In this document: in pieces, positions 32,638 to 40,959 of the stretch
Layout of the letters: the number at the start of each line of letters is the position of its first letter
How positions within the stretch are numbered: the first letter of the stretch is position 1
Origin: VXNE01 sp965200505
Lineage (GTDB): Bacteria; Pseudomonadota; Gammaproteobacteria; Pseudomonadales; Azotimanducaceae
NCBI GenBank assembly: GCA_965200505.1
Contig: OZ241343.1
Span: forward strand, 3,596,001 to 3,660,000
DNA length: 64,000 nucleotides
Reading direction: 5' to 3'
Translations under genes and position numbers: made by a program
Notes under the pieces: generated by a model
Told to the model about the DNA's origin: nothing
The model's database searches: none
Seen by the model: the letters and a program-made list of their open reading frames with translations, nothing else

Positions 32638-33717
32638 TCAGCCCTCCAAGGCGCATTCCGCGCCGAGGGTGGTACAGGTTTCCTTGAACCAATCCACCAC
32701 CTCCGGGTGGTAGGGAATGCCGTTGGCGCTGCGCTCCGCCAGCGTCTCGTGTTCCAACACGCCCGGATACACCACACGCTCCACGCCGGGCGCGGTGCGG
32801 CAATCCCGCAGCCGCTTGAGGTAGGCGTCCATGTCCGTCTTGAAGGCGTCCAGGTCTGTGAACGCCGCCACGTCGAAGGCGATGAAGGAGTGCGCGAAGG
32901 GCGCCCGGCGGTCTGGCCCGGCGCCGGTGCCGGCGAGCAGGGTGGTGAGCACCTCCACCATCAACATCAACCCATAACCCTTGTGCGAGCCGATTTCCCG
33001 CGTTCCGCCCAAGGGCAGCATCATGAATCCCTCCGGCACCGCGGCTTCTTCCATCACCGGCGATCCATCGGCTTCGGCCACCCAACCGGGCGCCACCTGG
33101 CCACCGACGCGTCGCAAGAGGCCGATCTTGTTGCCGGCGACGGAGCTCATGGAGGCATCGAAGAGATAGGGCGTCTCCGTACCCGCCGGTGCCGCGATGC
33201 CGATGGGGTTCAAGCCCAGCAAGGGTTCCGCGCCGAAGGTGGGCGCCACATGGACGCCACCGGAGGTCATGGAAAGGCCGATCTGGTCATGGGCGAGCGC
33301 CCGTTGCGCGTAATAGGCGGCGGCGCCGTAGTGGCCGGCGTTGCGCGCCATCACCATGCCCACCGCGTGTTGCTTGGCGCGTTCGATGGCGAGGTCCATC
33401 GCGGCCGGGCCGACGGCGAGGCCGAGCCCCAGATCGCAATCCATCACCGCCGCGGCGCCACGGTCGCGCACGACCTGAACGGATGGCGTGGGGTTGATGT
33501 GGCCGCCTTGGAAGCCATGGACATAGGCTCGCATCATGTTGCTGACGCCGTGGGAATCGATGCCGCGCACATCCGCGTAGATCAGCACGTCCGCGGACTG
33601 CACCGCGTCCGCCTGGGGCATGCCCAAGGCCATGAACAGGTTCTCCACCGTGGCGCGCATGGCTTCCGGCGCCACCCGCACGGCGATGTCTTCCGGCACC
33701 TTGAATCGATCCAGCAC
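32638..33717 (-). CDS. Malate/L-lactate dehydrogenase family (Ldh_2) oxidoreductase
   Basis: A 359-residue NAD(P)-dependent 2-hydroxyacid or related dehydrogenase of the YlbC/Ldh_2 family (PF02615). Diagnostic segments are Asp-Ser-His-Gly-Val-Ser-Asn with the catalytic His near residue 55, Ala-Arg-Asn-Ala-Gly-His-Tyr-Gly-Ala near 125 and Gly-Ser-His-Lys-Gly-Tyr-Gly-Leu near 240. GTG at 33717 follows GGGAGGAAG. It is the first gene of the formate dehydrogenase operon, ending one base before fdsG, an unusual association that could link hydroxyacid oxidation with formate metabolism. Substrate unknown. Confidence 0.87.
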   Translation of the reverse strand: MLDRFKVPEDIAVRVAPEAMRATVENLFMALGMPQADAVQSADVLIYADVRGIDSHGVSNMMRAYVHGFQGGHINPTPSVQVVRDRGAAAVMDCDLGLGLAVGPAAMDLAIERAKQHAVGMVMARNAGHYGAAAYYAQRALAHDQIGLSMTSGGVHVAPTFGAEPLLGLNPIGIAAPAGTETPYLFDASMSSVAGNKIGLLRRVGGQVAPGWVAEADGSPVMEEAAVPEGFMMLPLGGTREIGSHKGYGLMLMVEVLTTLLAGTGAGPDRRAPFAHSFIAFDVAAFTDLDAFKTDMDAYLKRLRDCRTAPGVERVVYPGVLEHETLAERSANGIPYHPEVVDWFKETCTTLGAECALEG

Positions 33718-33891
33718 ACCTTCCTCCCGTGAGGGCTCAAGCGGCGTGGCGGGCCGTCAAGCCCACCCGGCGGCGATAGGGTATAGGTTTACGAAGCAAG
33801 TTGTGTGCCGGCCGATGGGCGGTGGAGTGGCCGCCCAGCCGCCAGCGCCGTGTGCGGCGCACCGGCTTCGCGCCAGCCATGTGTGGACGGA

Positions 33892-34956
33892 TCAGGGGAT
33901 GTTGCCGACCAACGCCTTGGCCACCTGCTCCAAGGATTCATGCCGCGTGGCGAAGTTCGGCAGCGTCATCACCTGGTTCAACCCCGCTTCGGACAAGCCC
34001 GAAAGCTGCTCGATGAGCTCGTCGCGGGTGCCGATCATCATGCCGGCGCGGAGCACGTCCGGGGTGAGGAAGCGCTCCTCCTCGGGCACCACCCAGCAAC
34101 AGTGGCCGGCATGAATGCGCTGATGGCGGCGTTCGGCCGGCACCTCGTCCATCAGCGCCACGTAATCGTCCCAGATGCCAGCCAGGGCGTTGGGCGGTTG
34201 ATGGCCGAAGTTGCGATATTGGTCGTAGGCGAAGTGGATGGCCGCCGCGGCCATCGCCCCACATTGCCCCTTCACCCGCTCGGAATCCACCGGCTCGCCA
34301 TCCTCCAGCACGACGATGCAGGTGAGCGCGGTGGTGTAGTAGGCGTCCCGGTCGATCTCGCGCCCCACTTGGCGGGCGCCGGATTCGATCATGTGCCAGA
34401 CACGCTCCATGTCCGCGCCGGAGCGGGGCACCGCCATCACCGCCCCATCCCCGTGCTTGCCGGCGAGCCCCAACGAGCGCGGGCCGAAGCCGGAGACGTA
34501 CAGGGGAATGGGCGCCTCGAAGTTCACAAAGCCTTCGTCCGGCATGATGTGGATGATCGGCTGGCCATCGTCGTTGACGGCCTCGGCGCCACGCAATAGC
34601 GGCTGCAACGCACCAAGATACTCGTCGAACTCGTTGATTCGTTGCGGCTTCTTCCCCATGATCCGCATGGCCGTGTTGCCCGCGCCCACGCCAAAGAACG
34701 TGCGCCCGGGCGCGAGGGCGTTGATGGTGGCGATGCCGGCCGCGTTCACCGCCGCCGGCCGCGTGCCGCTCACCGCCACGCCGGTGCCTAGCTGGATGCG
34801 GGACGTGCGCGTCGCCGCCAGCGCCAGCGTGGCATAGCAATCCGACCACAGCATCTGGCTATCCGCGAGCCAAGCGTGGCTGAAGCCCAGCGCTTCCGCA
34901 TGAACCACATAGTCGATGTCGCCAATGTGCGACGCGACGCAAACCCCAATGTCCAT
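33892..34956 (-). CDS. LLM-class flavin-dependent oxidoreductase
   Basis: A 354-residue luciferase-like TIM-barrel protein (PF00296). Early strands read Asp-Ile-Gly-Val-Cys-Val and Ser-His-Ala-Trp-Leu-Ala-Asp-Ser; Arg-Ile-Gln-Leu-Gly-Thr-Gly-Val and Phe-Phe-Gly-Val-Gly-Ala-Gly-Asn-Thr-Ala give the FMN/F420-binding strands. Similar proteins are monooxygenases or F420-linked reductases. AAGGAG at 34963-34968 sits directly against the ATG at 34962 but six bases before the ATG at 34956, so the second is taken as the start. It is divergent from the ATPase-monooxygenase ORF. Confidence 0.83.
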   Translation of the reverse strand: MDIGVCVASHIGDIDYVVHAEALGFSHAWLADSQMLWSDCYATLALAATRTSRIQLGTGVAVSGTRPAAVNAAGIATINALAPGRTFFGVGAGNTAMRIMGKKPQRINEFDEYLGALQPLLRGAEAVNDDGQPIIHIMPDEGFVNFEAPIPLYVSGFGPRSLGLAGKHGDGAVMAVPRSGADMERVWHMIESGARQVGREIDRDAYYTTALTCIVVLEDGEPVDSERVKGQCGAMAAAAIHFAYDQYRNFGHQPPNALAGIWDDYVALMDEVPAERRHQRIHAGHCCWVVPEEERFLTPDVLRAGMMIGTRDELIEQLSGLSEAGLNQVMTLPNFATRHESLEQVAKALVGNIP

Positions 34957-35118
34957 GCCCATCTCCTTAAGCCTTCACGGTGCCACGCCCGCTAACTTGC
35001 ACGGAGAGCGGTTCCCGCGCAAGGGCGGTGCTTGGCGCGCGAGAGCGGGAGCGCGGGAGTTCGTCGGCTTCCCGTGCGAGAATGAAGGCCATCGGCGACC
35101 CACTTGCTGAGCGCGGCA

Positions 35119-38100
35119 ATGAGCCACATTCGTTTGCCGGAACGGGGCACCCCCGCCCACTTCGCGGGCCGCAAAGCTGAGCTCGGCGAGTTGATGGATT
35201 TCGTCCGCGCCAACGACCCGGCTGCGGGAATCAAGCTCGTCTCAGGCGTTCCCGGCGTGGGAAAGACCGAGCTGGTTCGGCGCTTCATCGAGTCCGCGCA
35301 GGCAGAGGGGTGGGTGGCGATCACGCCGAACACCATCGCGCTCGGCAACGGCGGGCGGGAAGTGTTCCTGGACATCGCCGGTGCGATGGGCGCGTCGGGC
35401 GAGACCATCGCGGACTTGGCCCCCAAACCTTCCGGCCGTCAGGCGCGCATCGCCGGCACGGGGTACGGCGAGACCACGGATCACGTCCGCCGCCAGCCGG
35501 ATTTCGATTCCATGATGCGGCAACTACGGACTGCGAAAAGGAGCCGGCCTTGGAGGAAGCGTCCCCGAGGCGTGGTCGTGGCCATCGACGAATTGCAGAA
35601 CGTGGACGAGGAAGGGGCGAAGACCCTCAAGGTGCTGCATGAAGGGCGCCATGGCTGCCCCGTGTTTGTGGTGGGCGCCGGCTTGCAGCACACGCCACGA
35701 GTGCTCGCCGGATTCGGGATGTCGCGCATCGATTCGCCCATCCGTTTGGGGCCGCTCAATGCGGCTGACGCCCGCGAGGCGATCGCCGAGGGGTTCTCGA
35801 AGGGCACGGAGACGGACATGCCCCAAGCGTCCGTGCAGGTGCTTGCGGAGCGTAGCTTCAACTTCCCGCAGCACATCGTCGGCTACCTGGATGGCGCCTT
35901 GAGAGCCTTCGATCGGCACGGCCACGTTGACGGCCCCGCACTCGCGCAAGCCATCGCCCACGGCGACGAGCGGCGCCAATCGTTCTACGACCAGCGCTTG
36001 GCGAACGCCGGCGGCATCGCACCCCTGCTGGGGCTGGTCGAGGCGCTGGATGCCGCGAGTGAAATCACTGAGGAAGCCGCCGTGGAAGCGGCTGGCAAGA
36101 ATGGCCGGGACGGCCAAGCCATCATCGACGCCGCCGTGAAGCACGGTGTCCTCACGTTGTCCGCGGACAGCCTGCTTCGCGTGGACATTCCCTCGTTCCT
36201 CACGCACCTGAAGGACATGGCCGCGAAGTACCGAGACCATTCGCGACGCTGTGCGGACACAGGGGCGGCGGTGGCGGGGGAACGAGCGACGCGGGGCGCG
36301 AGCGTTGACGGTTCCAGTACACGGACCGGAGAGTCGCCACGTTCCGTTCCTGTAACATCCTGTGGGCGCCGGCAGGGGGGACGCATGGAACTTCGGAATC
36401 TGGCCACGGAACCCATCGAGGCGGACGACGACGCCATTCGCGCCGCGTTGGAGGATGCGCATGTGCCGTCGTTGATGAACGCGCTGGTGCATCTCACGGG
36501 GGACGCTTCGGTCATTCGCGGGGCCGTGCGTCCGCAGGCGGGTTTTCTCGTTGATCCACAGGGCGGCATCACGCCGGCGGATCAGGCGGCCATTCGGGAG
36601 CGGGCGTTTGAGGCCGTCAGGGCCTATCGGGATCGCCGCCAAACCTTGCCGCCACCGCCCAATGCGGCGCTCGTGCATGAGATGGTGAACTTCGCCACCG
36701 GTCAGGAGCTGGCCGCCGAGTACGGGGAGTTTCTGGAAGCGGAACTGGCGCTGAATGGTGAGGATTCCTATGGGGTGCCGGGGCTCGCGGCGTTGCCGGC
36801 TCAGGCGCGCGCCGGTTTCAAGGTGGTCGTGGTGGGCGCCGGCATGTCGGGGCTGCTCGCCGGCATCCGCTTGAAGGAAGCGGGCATCGCCTTCGAGATC
36901 ATCGAGCGGCACGATGAGGTGGGCGGCACTTGGCATCAGAACACCTACCCCGGTTGTCGGGTGGACAGCCCCAACCACACCTATTCCTACAGCTTCCAAC
37001 CGCACGATTGGCCGCAGTTCTACTCGTCGCAGCCCGTGCTCAAGCAGTACTTCCACGAATGTGCCGAACGCTTCGGCATGCGCCGGCACATCCGCTTCAA
37101 CACGGATGTGGAAGCCGCCGCCTTTGATGAAGCGAGCGGGCGCTGGCGCGTCGAGGTGCGGGGCAAGGATGGCGCTGCTGAAACCATTGAGGCCAACGCC
37201 GTCATAAGCGCCGTGGGCCAGCTCAACCGGCCCAAGTGGCCGGACATCCCCGGCCAGGAGCGCTACAAGGGCATCGCCTTCCACTCCACGCAGTGGGAGC
37301 ACGAGCACGACCTTGCCGGGCGCCATGTGCTCGTGATCGGCACGGGCGCCTCGGCCTTCCAGTTCGCACCGGAGGTGGCCCGGGACGCGGCGCGGGTGAC
37401 GATCTTCCAGCGTACGCCGCCCTGGATGTTCAACGCGCCCGATTACCACGCCCATGTGCCGGACGGCAAGCATTGGCTGCTCCGGCATGTGCCGTTCTAC
37501 GCCAAGTGGTTCCGTTTCAGCATGTTCTGGCGCATGGCGGAAGGCATCCTCTCCGCGGCGCGCAAAGATCCGGCGTGGAACGAGACGGATCGGGCCATCA
37601 GCGCCGAGAATGACCAGATGCGCGAGCTGCTCACCATGAGCATCGCCGGCCTCTGCGAGGGCGACGAGGCGCTGCTGGCGAAACTCGTGCCGGACTACCC
37701 GGTGGCCGGCAAGCGCATCCTCATCGACAACGGCAACTGGATTCGGGCCTTGCGGCGCGACAACGTGGAGCTGGTGACGGAGCCCATCGCCGAGATCAAC
37801 GAAACCGGCGTCTTGACGGCCAACGGCGCACAGCACGACGGCGACGTGCTCATCTACGGCACCGGCTTCACCGCCAGCAAGTTCCTGTGGCCCATGAAGA
37901 TCACCGGGCGCGGCGGCAGAACCTTGGAAGGCCATTGGGCGGGCGACGCACGGGCGTACCTCGGCATCACCGTGCCGAACTTTCCGAACCTCTTCTGCAT
38001 GTACGGCCCGAACACGAACATCGTGGTCAACGGCAGCATCGTGTTCTTCTCCGAATGTGAGATGCGTTACATCTTGGGCTGCCTCAAGCTCTTGATCGAA

Positions 38101-38316
38101 GATGGCAAGCGGGCGATGGATTGCCGCCAAGCCGTGCATGACGCCTACAACGAGCGCATCGACGAGGGCAACCGCAACATGGCGTGGGGCATCTCCAAGG
38201 CGCCCACTTGGTATCGCAACGACAAGGGCCGCATCGCGCAAAACTGGCCCTTCACGCTGCGCGAGTTCTGGAGCCAGACCCGCGAGCCGAACCCGGCCGA
38301 TTACGTTTTCAGTTGA
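35119..38316 (+). CDS. AAA ATPase joined in frame to a Baeyer-Villiger-type monooxygenase
   Basis: One uninterrupted 1065-codon frame. Residues 1-~400 form an orphan AAA ATPase: Walker A Gly-Val-Pro-Gly-Val-Gly-Lys-Thr at 43-50, Walker B Val-Val-Ala-Ile-Asp-Glu near 153-158, then a helical sensor region. A Ser/Thr/Arg-rich stretch (~400-422) leads to Met423, where a complete flavin monooxygenase begins: FAD motif Gly-Ala-Gly-Met-Ser-Gly 151 residues further on, the fingerprint Tyr-Lys-Gly-x-x-x-His-x-x-x-Trp, and NADPH motif Gly-Thr-Gly-Ala-Ser-Ala. The second part has its own ATG (36385) and ribosome site, so it may be translated separately as 643 residues. Either a true fusion or an ATPase gene that lost its stop codon. 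Confidence 0.7.
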   Translation: MSHIRLPERGTPAHFAGRKAELGELMDFVRANDPAAGIKLVSGVPGVGKTELVRRFIESAQAEGWVAITPNTIALGNGGREVFLDIAGAMGASGETIADLAPKPSGRQARIAGTGYGETTDHVRRQPDFDSMMRQLRTAKRSRPWRKRPRGVVVAIDELQNVDEEGAKTLKVLHEGRHGCPVFVVGAGLQHTPRVLAGFGMSRIDSPIRLGPLNAADAREAIAEGFSKGTETDMPQASVQVLAERSFNFPQHIVGYLDGALRAFDRHGHVDGPALAQAIAHGDERRQSFYDQRLANAGGIAPLLGLVEALDAASEITEEAAVEAAGKNGRDGQAIIDAAVKHGVLTLSADSLLRVDIPSFLTHLKDMAAKYRDHSRRCADTGAAVAGERATRGASVDGSSTRTGESPRSVPVTSCGRRQGGRMELRNLATEPIEADDDAIRAALEDAHVPSLMNALVHLTGDASVIRGAVRPQAGFLVDPQGGITPADQAAIRERAFEAVRAYRDRRQTLPPPPNAALVHEMVNFATGQELAAEYGEFLEAELALNGEDSYGVPGLAALPAQARAGFKVVVVGAGMSGLLAGIRLKEAGIAFEIIERHDEVGGTWHQNTYPGCRVDSPNHTYSYSFQPHDWPQFYSSQPVLKQYFHECAERFGMRRHIRFNTDVEAAAFDEASGRWRVEVRGKDGAAETIEANAVISAVGQLNRPKWPDIPGQERYKGIAFHSTQWEHEHDLAGRHVLVIGTGASAFQFAPEVARDAARVTIFQRTPPWMFNAPDYHAHVPDGKHWLLRHVPFYAKWFRFSMFWRMAEGILSAARKDPAWNETDRAISAENDQMRELLTMSIAGLCEGDEALLAKLVPDYPVAGKRILIDNGNWIRALRRDNVELVTEPIAEINETGVLTANGAQHDGDVLIYGTGFTASKFLWPMKITGRGGRTLEGHWAGDARAYLGITVPNFPNLFCMYGPNTNIVVNGSIVFFSECEMRYILGCLKLLIEDGKRAMDCRQAVHDAYNERIDEGNRNMAWGISKAPTWYRNDKGRIAQNWPFTLREFWSQTREPNPADYVFS
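36374..36387 (+). promoter_or_regulatory. Internal ribosome site and ATG of the monooxygenase
   Basis: AGGGGGGA at 36374-36381 lies three bases before ATG 36385, inside the long ORF at 35119-38316. It precedes a protein region with normal monooxygenase N-terminus, so independent initiation is likely. Confidence 0.55.
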
Positions 38317-38398
38317 GCGTGGCGCGCAAACTGGCTGCCTGTGCCGCGGCGTCGAACGACGGCGCCGGCGTGGTGATGCACCTTAAGGAGGGAGAACC

Positions 38399-39448
38399 GT
38401 GAAAGTCGCGCTCATGCCGAACCCGTATAACCGGGTGGATCTGTTCCGAGACGCCGGCTTTGAGGTGCTCGAAGGGCCGACGCGCACCACCGCCGAGATG
38501 ATCGACCTGTTGCGCGACGCGGACGGTGCCTTGGTGAACATCATACCGGCCACGTCGCGGGAAGTGCTGCTCGCATGCCCCAAGCTCAAGGTGGTGAGCC
38601 GCATGGGCGTGGGGGTGGATTCCATCGATCTCGATGCCGCCACGGAACTCGGCGTGCTCGCCTGCAACACGCCGGGCGTCAACACCACGGAGGTGGCGGA
38701 CCATGCGGTGGCGCTGCTGCTGGCGCTCACGCGGCGCCTCCACGCCACCATCGGCCTGACGCTGGCCGGCCGTTGGGGGACGGATCGGCAAGCGGTGCGT
38801 GGCCACCAGGTGGCGGTGCGGCGCATCGCCGGGCACACTGTGGGCATCATCGGCTTCGGCAACATCGGCCGCGCCTTCGCGACCCGCATCCGCGGCTTCG
38901 GGCCGCACCAAATCGTCGCCTACGACCCTTACGTTCCGCAGCTCGTCGCGGACCTCTACGGGGTGCGCATGGTGGGATTCGAGGAACTGCTGGGCGAAGC
39001 GGATTACGTCACGATCCACTGCGCGGCAACTTCCGAAACCCGCCACCTCATCGACGGCAACGCCTTGGGGCAGATGAAGGAAACGGCCCTCATCGTGAAC
39101 ACGGCCCGGGGGCCGATCATCGACGGAGCCGCGTTGGCCGCGGCGCTGCGCGACGGCCAGATCGAAGGCGCGGCCCTTGACGTGACGGAGGTGGAGCCCA
39201 TCGATCCGCAGGATGCGCTGCTCAAGCTGCCGAACGTCCTCATCACGCCCCACATCGCCGGCTTCTCGCCGACGTTCCTCGCCGAATGTCCCAAACTGCA
39301 AGCCGAGAACGTCATCCGCGTGCTCACCGGCAAGCCGCCGCACGGGCTGGCGAACCCCGAGGTCATCAAGACCATCGCGGTGATGCGGGGCGGCGACGCG
39401 GGGCGCTGGGCGGGCATCCCAGACTTTTCGACGGCGCTGGCGGTTTGA
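38399..39448 (+). CDS. D-2-hydroxyacid dehydrogenase (phosphoglycerate dehydrogenase family)
   Basis: A 349-residue NAD-dependent dehydrogenase. The Rossmann motif Val-Gly-Ile-Ile-Gly-Phe-Gly-Asn-Ile-Gly is near residue 148, the catalytic Arg is in Asn-Thr-Ala-Arg-Gly near 238, Glu in Val-Thr-Glu-Val-Glu-Pro near 263, and His in Thr-Pro-His-Ile-Ala-Gly near 285. It reduces 2-ketoacids or oxidises D-2-hydroxyacids; a role in serine synthesis is not supported by neighbours. GTG at 38399 is set by AAGGAGGGAG a few bases upstream. It follows the monooxygenase on the same strand by 82 bases. Confidence 0.87.
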   Translation: MKVALMPNPYNRVDLFRDAGFEVLEGPTRTTAEMIDLLRDADGALVNIIPATSREVLLACPKLKVVSRMGVGVDSIDLDAATELGVLACNTPGVNTTEVADHAVALLLALTRRLHATIGLTLAGRWGTDRQAVRGHQVAVRRIAGHTVGIIGFGNIGRAFATRIRGFGPHQIVAYDPYVPQLVADLYGVRMVGFEELLGEADYVTIHCAATSETRHLIDGNALGQMKETALIVNTARGPIIDGAALAAALRDGQIEGAALDVTEVEPIDPQDALLKLPNVLITPHIAGFSPTFLAECPKLQAENVIRVLTGKPPHGLANPEVIKTIAVMRGGDAGRWAGIPDFSTALAV

Positions 39449-39548
39449 CCGGCCGGCGCCACCATCGTCTCGACGCCGCGGGTCTTCACCCGATGGCGGC
39501 GAGCCTTAGTGTGTGCCGCATGGCGCGGCTAGATATCAGGAGCATCGT

Positions 39549-40487
39549 ATGGACATCACCCCAACCTCGAACAAGCAGCTCACGCGCATCGGCGTGTTCT
39601 ACGACGGCGGGTACTTCTCGCATGTGAGCAACCACTACCGCTACGACCACGAGCGCGGCCAGCGCATCAGCATCCACGGCCTGCACGAGTTCATTCGCGA
39701 CGAAGTGGGGCGTTGCGAGCAGACGAATCCCCACTACTGCCACATCGTCGAAGCGCACTACTTCCGCGGGCGCTTTTCCGCCGAGGAAACCAACGAGCGG
39801 GACATGCTGCTGGGCGAGCGGCAATTCGAGGACGCGCTGATGAAGGCCGGCGTCACCACGCACTACCTGCCCATCTCGGCGCGTGGCGAGGAGGAGCCGA
39901 AGGAGAAGGGCGTGGACGTGTGGCTGGCGCTGGAGGCGTTCGAGCTGGCCATCCACAAGGGCTTTGACGTGGTGGCGTTGATTTCCGGGGACGGCGACTA
40001 CCTCCCGCTGGTGCGTAAGCTGAACGCCTTGGGCACCCGCGTGATGGTGACGGCATGGGATTTCAACATGCCGGACGGGCGGCCGGGCACCCGCACTTCC
40101 CAAGCGCTCATCGATGAAGTGACCTATCCCGTGATGATGGACGCCATCATCAACGACCGCGGGCGGCGCAACACCATCGAGAAGCTGTTCGTCACGCCAC
40201 GTTCGGCGCTGGTGCCGCCGGCCGCCCGCCCGCAGCCGCAGAGCCCGCCCGTGGGGGCGTCGGAGGCGAACGGGGAACGCCTCGTTGGGGTGATCGGCAG
40301 CATGCCGCTGCATCGGGATTTCGGGTTCGTGGCACCGGAGCAGGGGGACGAGAACCTGTTCTTCCATCAGACGTGGGTGGAGAACTGCTCATTCCACGAA
40401 CTGCGCCCCGGCGACCGGGTGGAGTACACGCCGGACACCAACCCCAACACCGGGCGGCCGGTGGCCATGCGCATCGTGCGGCTGTAG
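39549..40487 (+). CDS. NYN (PIN-like) domain protein with C-terminal cold-shock-like domain
   Basis: A 312-residue putative ribonuclease. The NYN/PIN fold shows an acidic triad: Val-Phe-Tyr-Asp-Gly-Gly near residue 17, Lys-Gly-Val-Asp-Val near 125 and Ser-Gly-Asp-Gly-Asp-Tyr near 147, as in the LabA/DUF88 family. After a Pro-rich linker, residues ~240-312 look like a cold-shock OB fold (Val-Ile-Gly-Ser-Met, Phe-Gly-Phe-Val-Ala-Pro, Asn-Leu-Phe-Phe-His). This would bind RNA for the nuclease. ATG at 39549 has CAGGAG six bases upstream. It probably acts on cytosolic RNA. Confidence 0.8.
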   Translation: MDITPTSNKQLTRIGVFYDGGYFSHVSNHYRYDHERGQRISIHGLHEFIRDEVGRCEQTNPHYCHIVEAHYFRGRFSAEETNERDMLLGERQFEDALMKAGVTTHYLPISARGEEEPKEKGVDVWLALEAFELAIHKGFDVVALISGDGDYLPLVRKLNALGTRVMVTAWDFNMPDGRPGTRTSQALIDEVTYPVMMDAIINDRGRRNTIEKLFVTPRSALVPPAARPQPQSPPVGASEANGERLVGVIGSMPLHRDFGFVAPEQGDENLFFHQTWVENCSFHELRPGDRVEYTPDTNPNTGRPVAMRIVRL

Positions 40488-40512
40488 GCGCCGCGAAAGA
40501 GGAGGGGGAACC

Positions 40513-40917
40513 ATGTTCGAACTCGGTGCATTGAATTGGTGGGCCATCCTGCTGGCGACGGTGGCGTCCTTCGCGCTGGGCTGGCTGTGGTACGGGCCGC
40601 TGTTTGGCCGCGCGTGGCTCGCGGCGCTGGGCAAGAGCGTGGAGGAATTGCAGCCGAGCCCGACGCCGTTCATCGTGAGTTTCGTGACAGCCTTGGTGAC
40701 GTGCGTCGTCTTGGCCGCCATCATGCAGGGCCTCGGCATCGCCAACGTCGCCGGTGGCTTGGCGTTGGGCCTCGTCACGGGCATCGGCTTCATCGCCACC
40801 TCGATGGCCTCAGACAGCGCCTTCTGCGGTTGGGGCGCCAAGCTCTGGGGCATCCAGGCGGGCTATCGCGTGGTGTACAGCGTCATCATGGGCGGCATCA
40901 TCGGCGCTTGGCCGTAG
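40513..40917 (+). CDS. DUF1761 membrane protein
   Basis: A 134-residue protein with four hydrophobic helices and the DUF1761 start Trp-Ala-Ile-Leu-x-Ala-Thr-Val, followed by Trp-Tyr-Gly-Pro-Leu-Phe-Gly. ATG follows GAGGGGGAACC. It is an inner-membrane protein of unknown function, transcribed with the NYN gene 25 bases upstream and convergent with the thiolase gene. Confidence 0.75.
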   Translation: MFELGALNWWAILLATVASFALGWLWYGPLFGRAWLAALGKSVEELQPSPTPFIVSFVTALVTCVVLAAIMQGLGIANVAGGLALGLVTGIGFIATSMASDSAFCGWGAKLWGIQAGYRVVYSVIMGGIIGAWP

Positions 40918-40959
40918 GCGCTCGCGGCACGCCATCGAGCGTGGCGGCAGGGAACCGCC

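Noticed and set aside
36305..36358. Promoter for the monooxygenase (TTGACG and TAACAT)
   Set aside because: The two boxes are 42 bases apart, far from the ~17 expected for a sigma-70 promoter.
35524..38241. 905-residue minus-strand frame opposite the ATPase-monooxygenase
   Set aside because: It has no recognisable domain and is a GC-driven antisense shadow of a gene with clear motifs.
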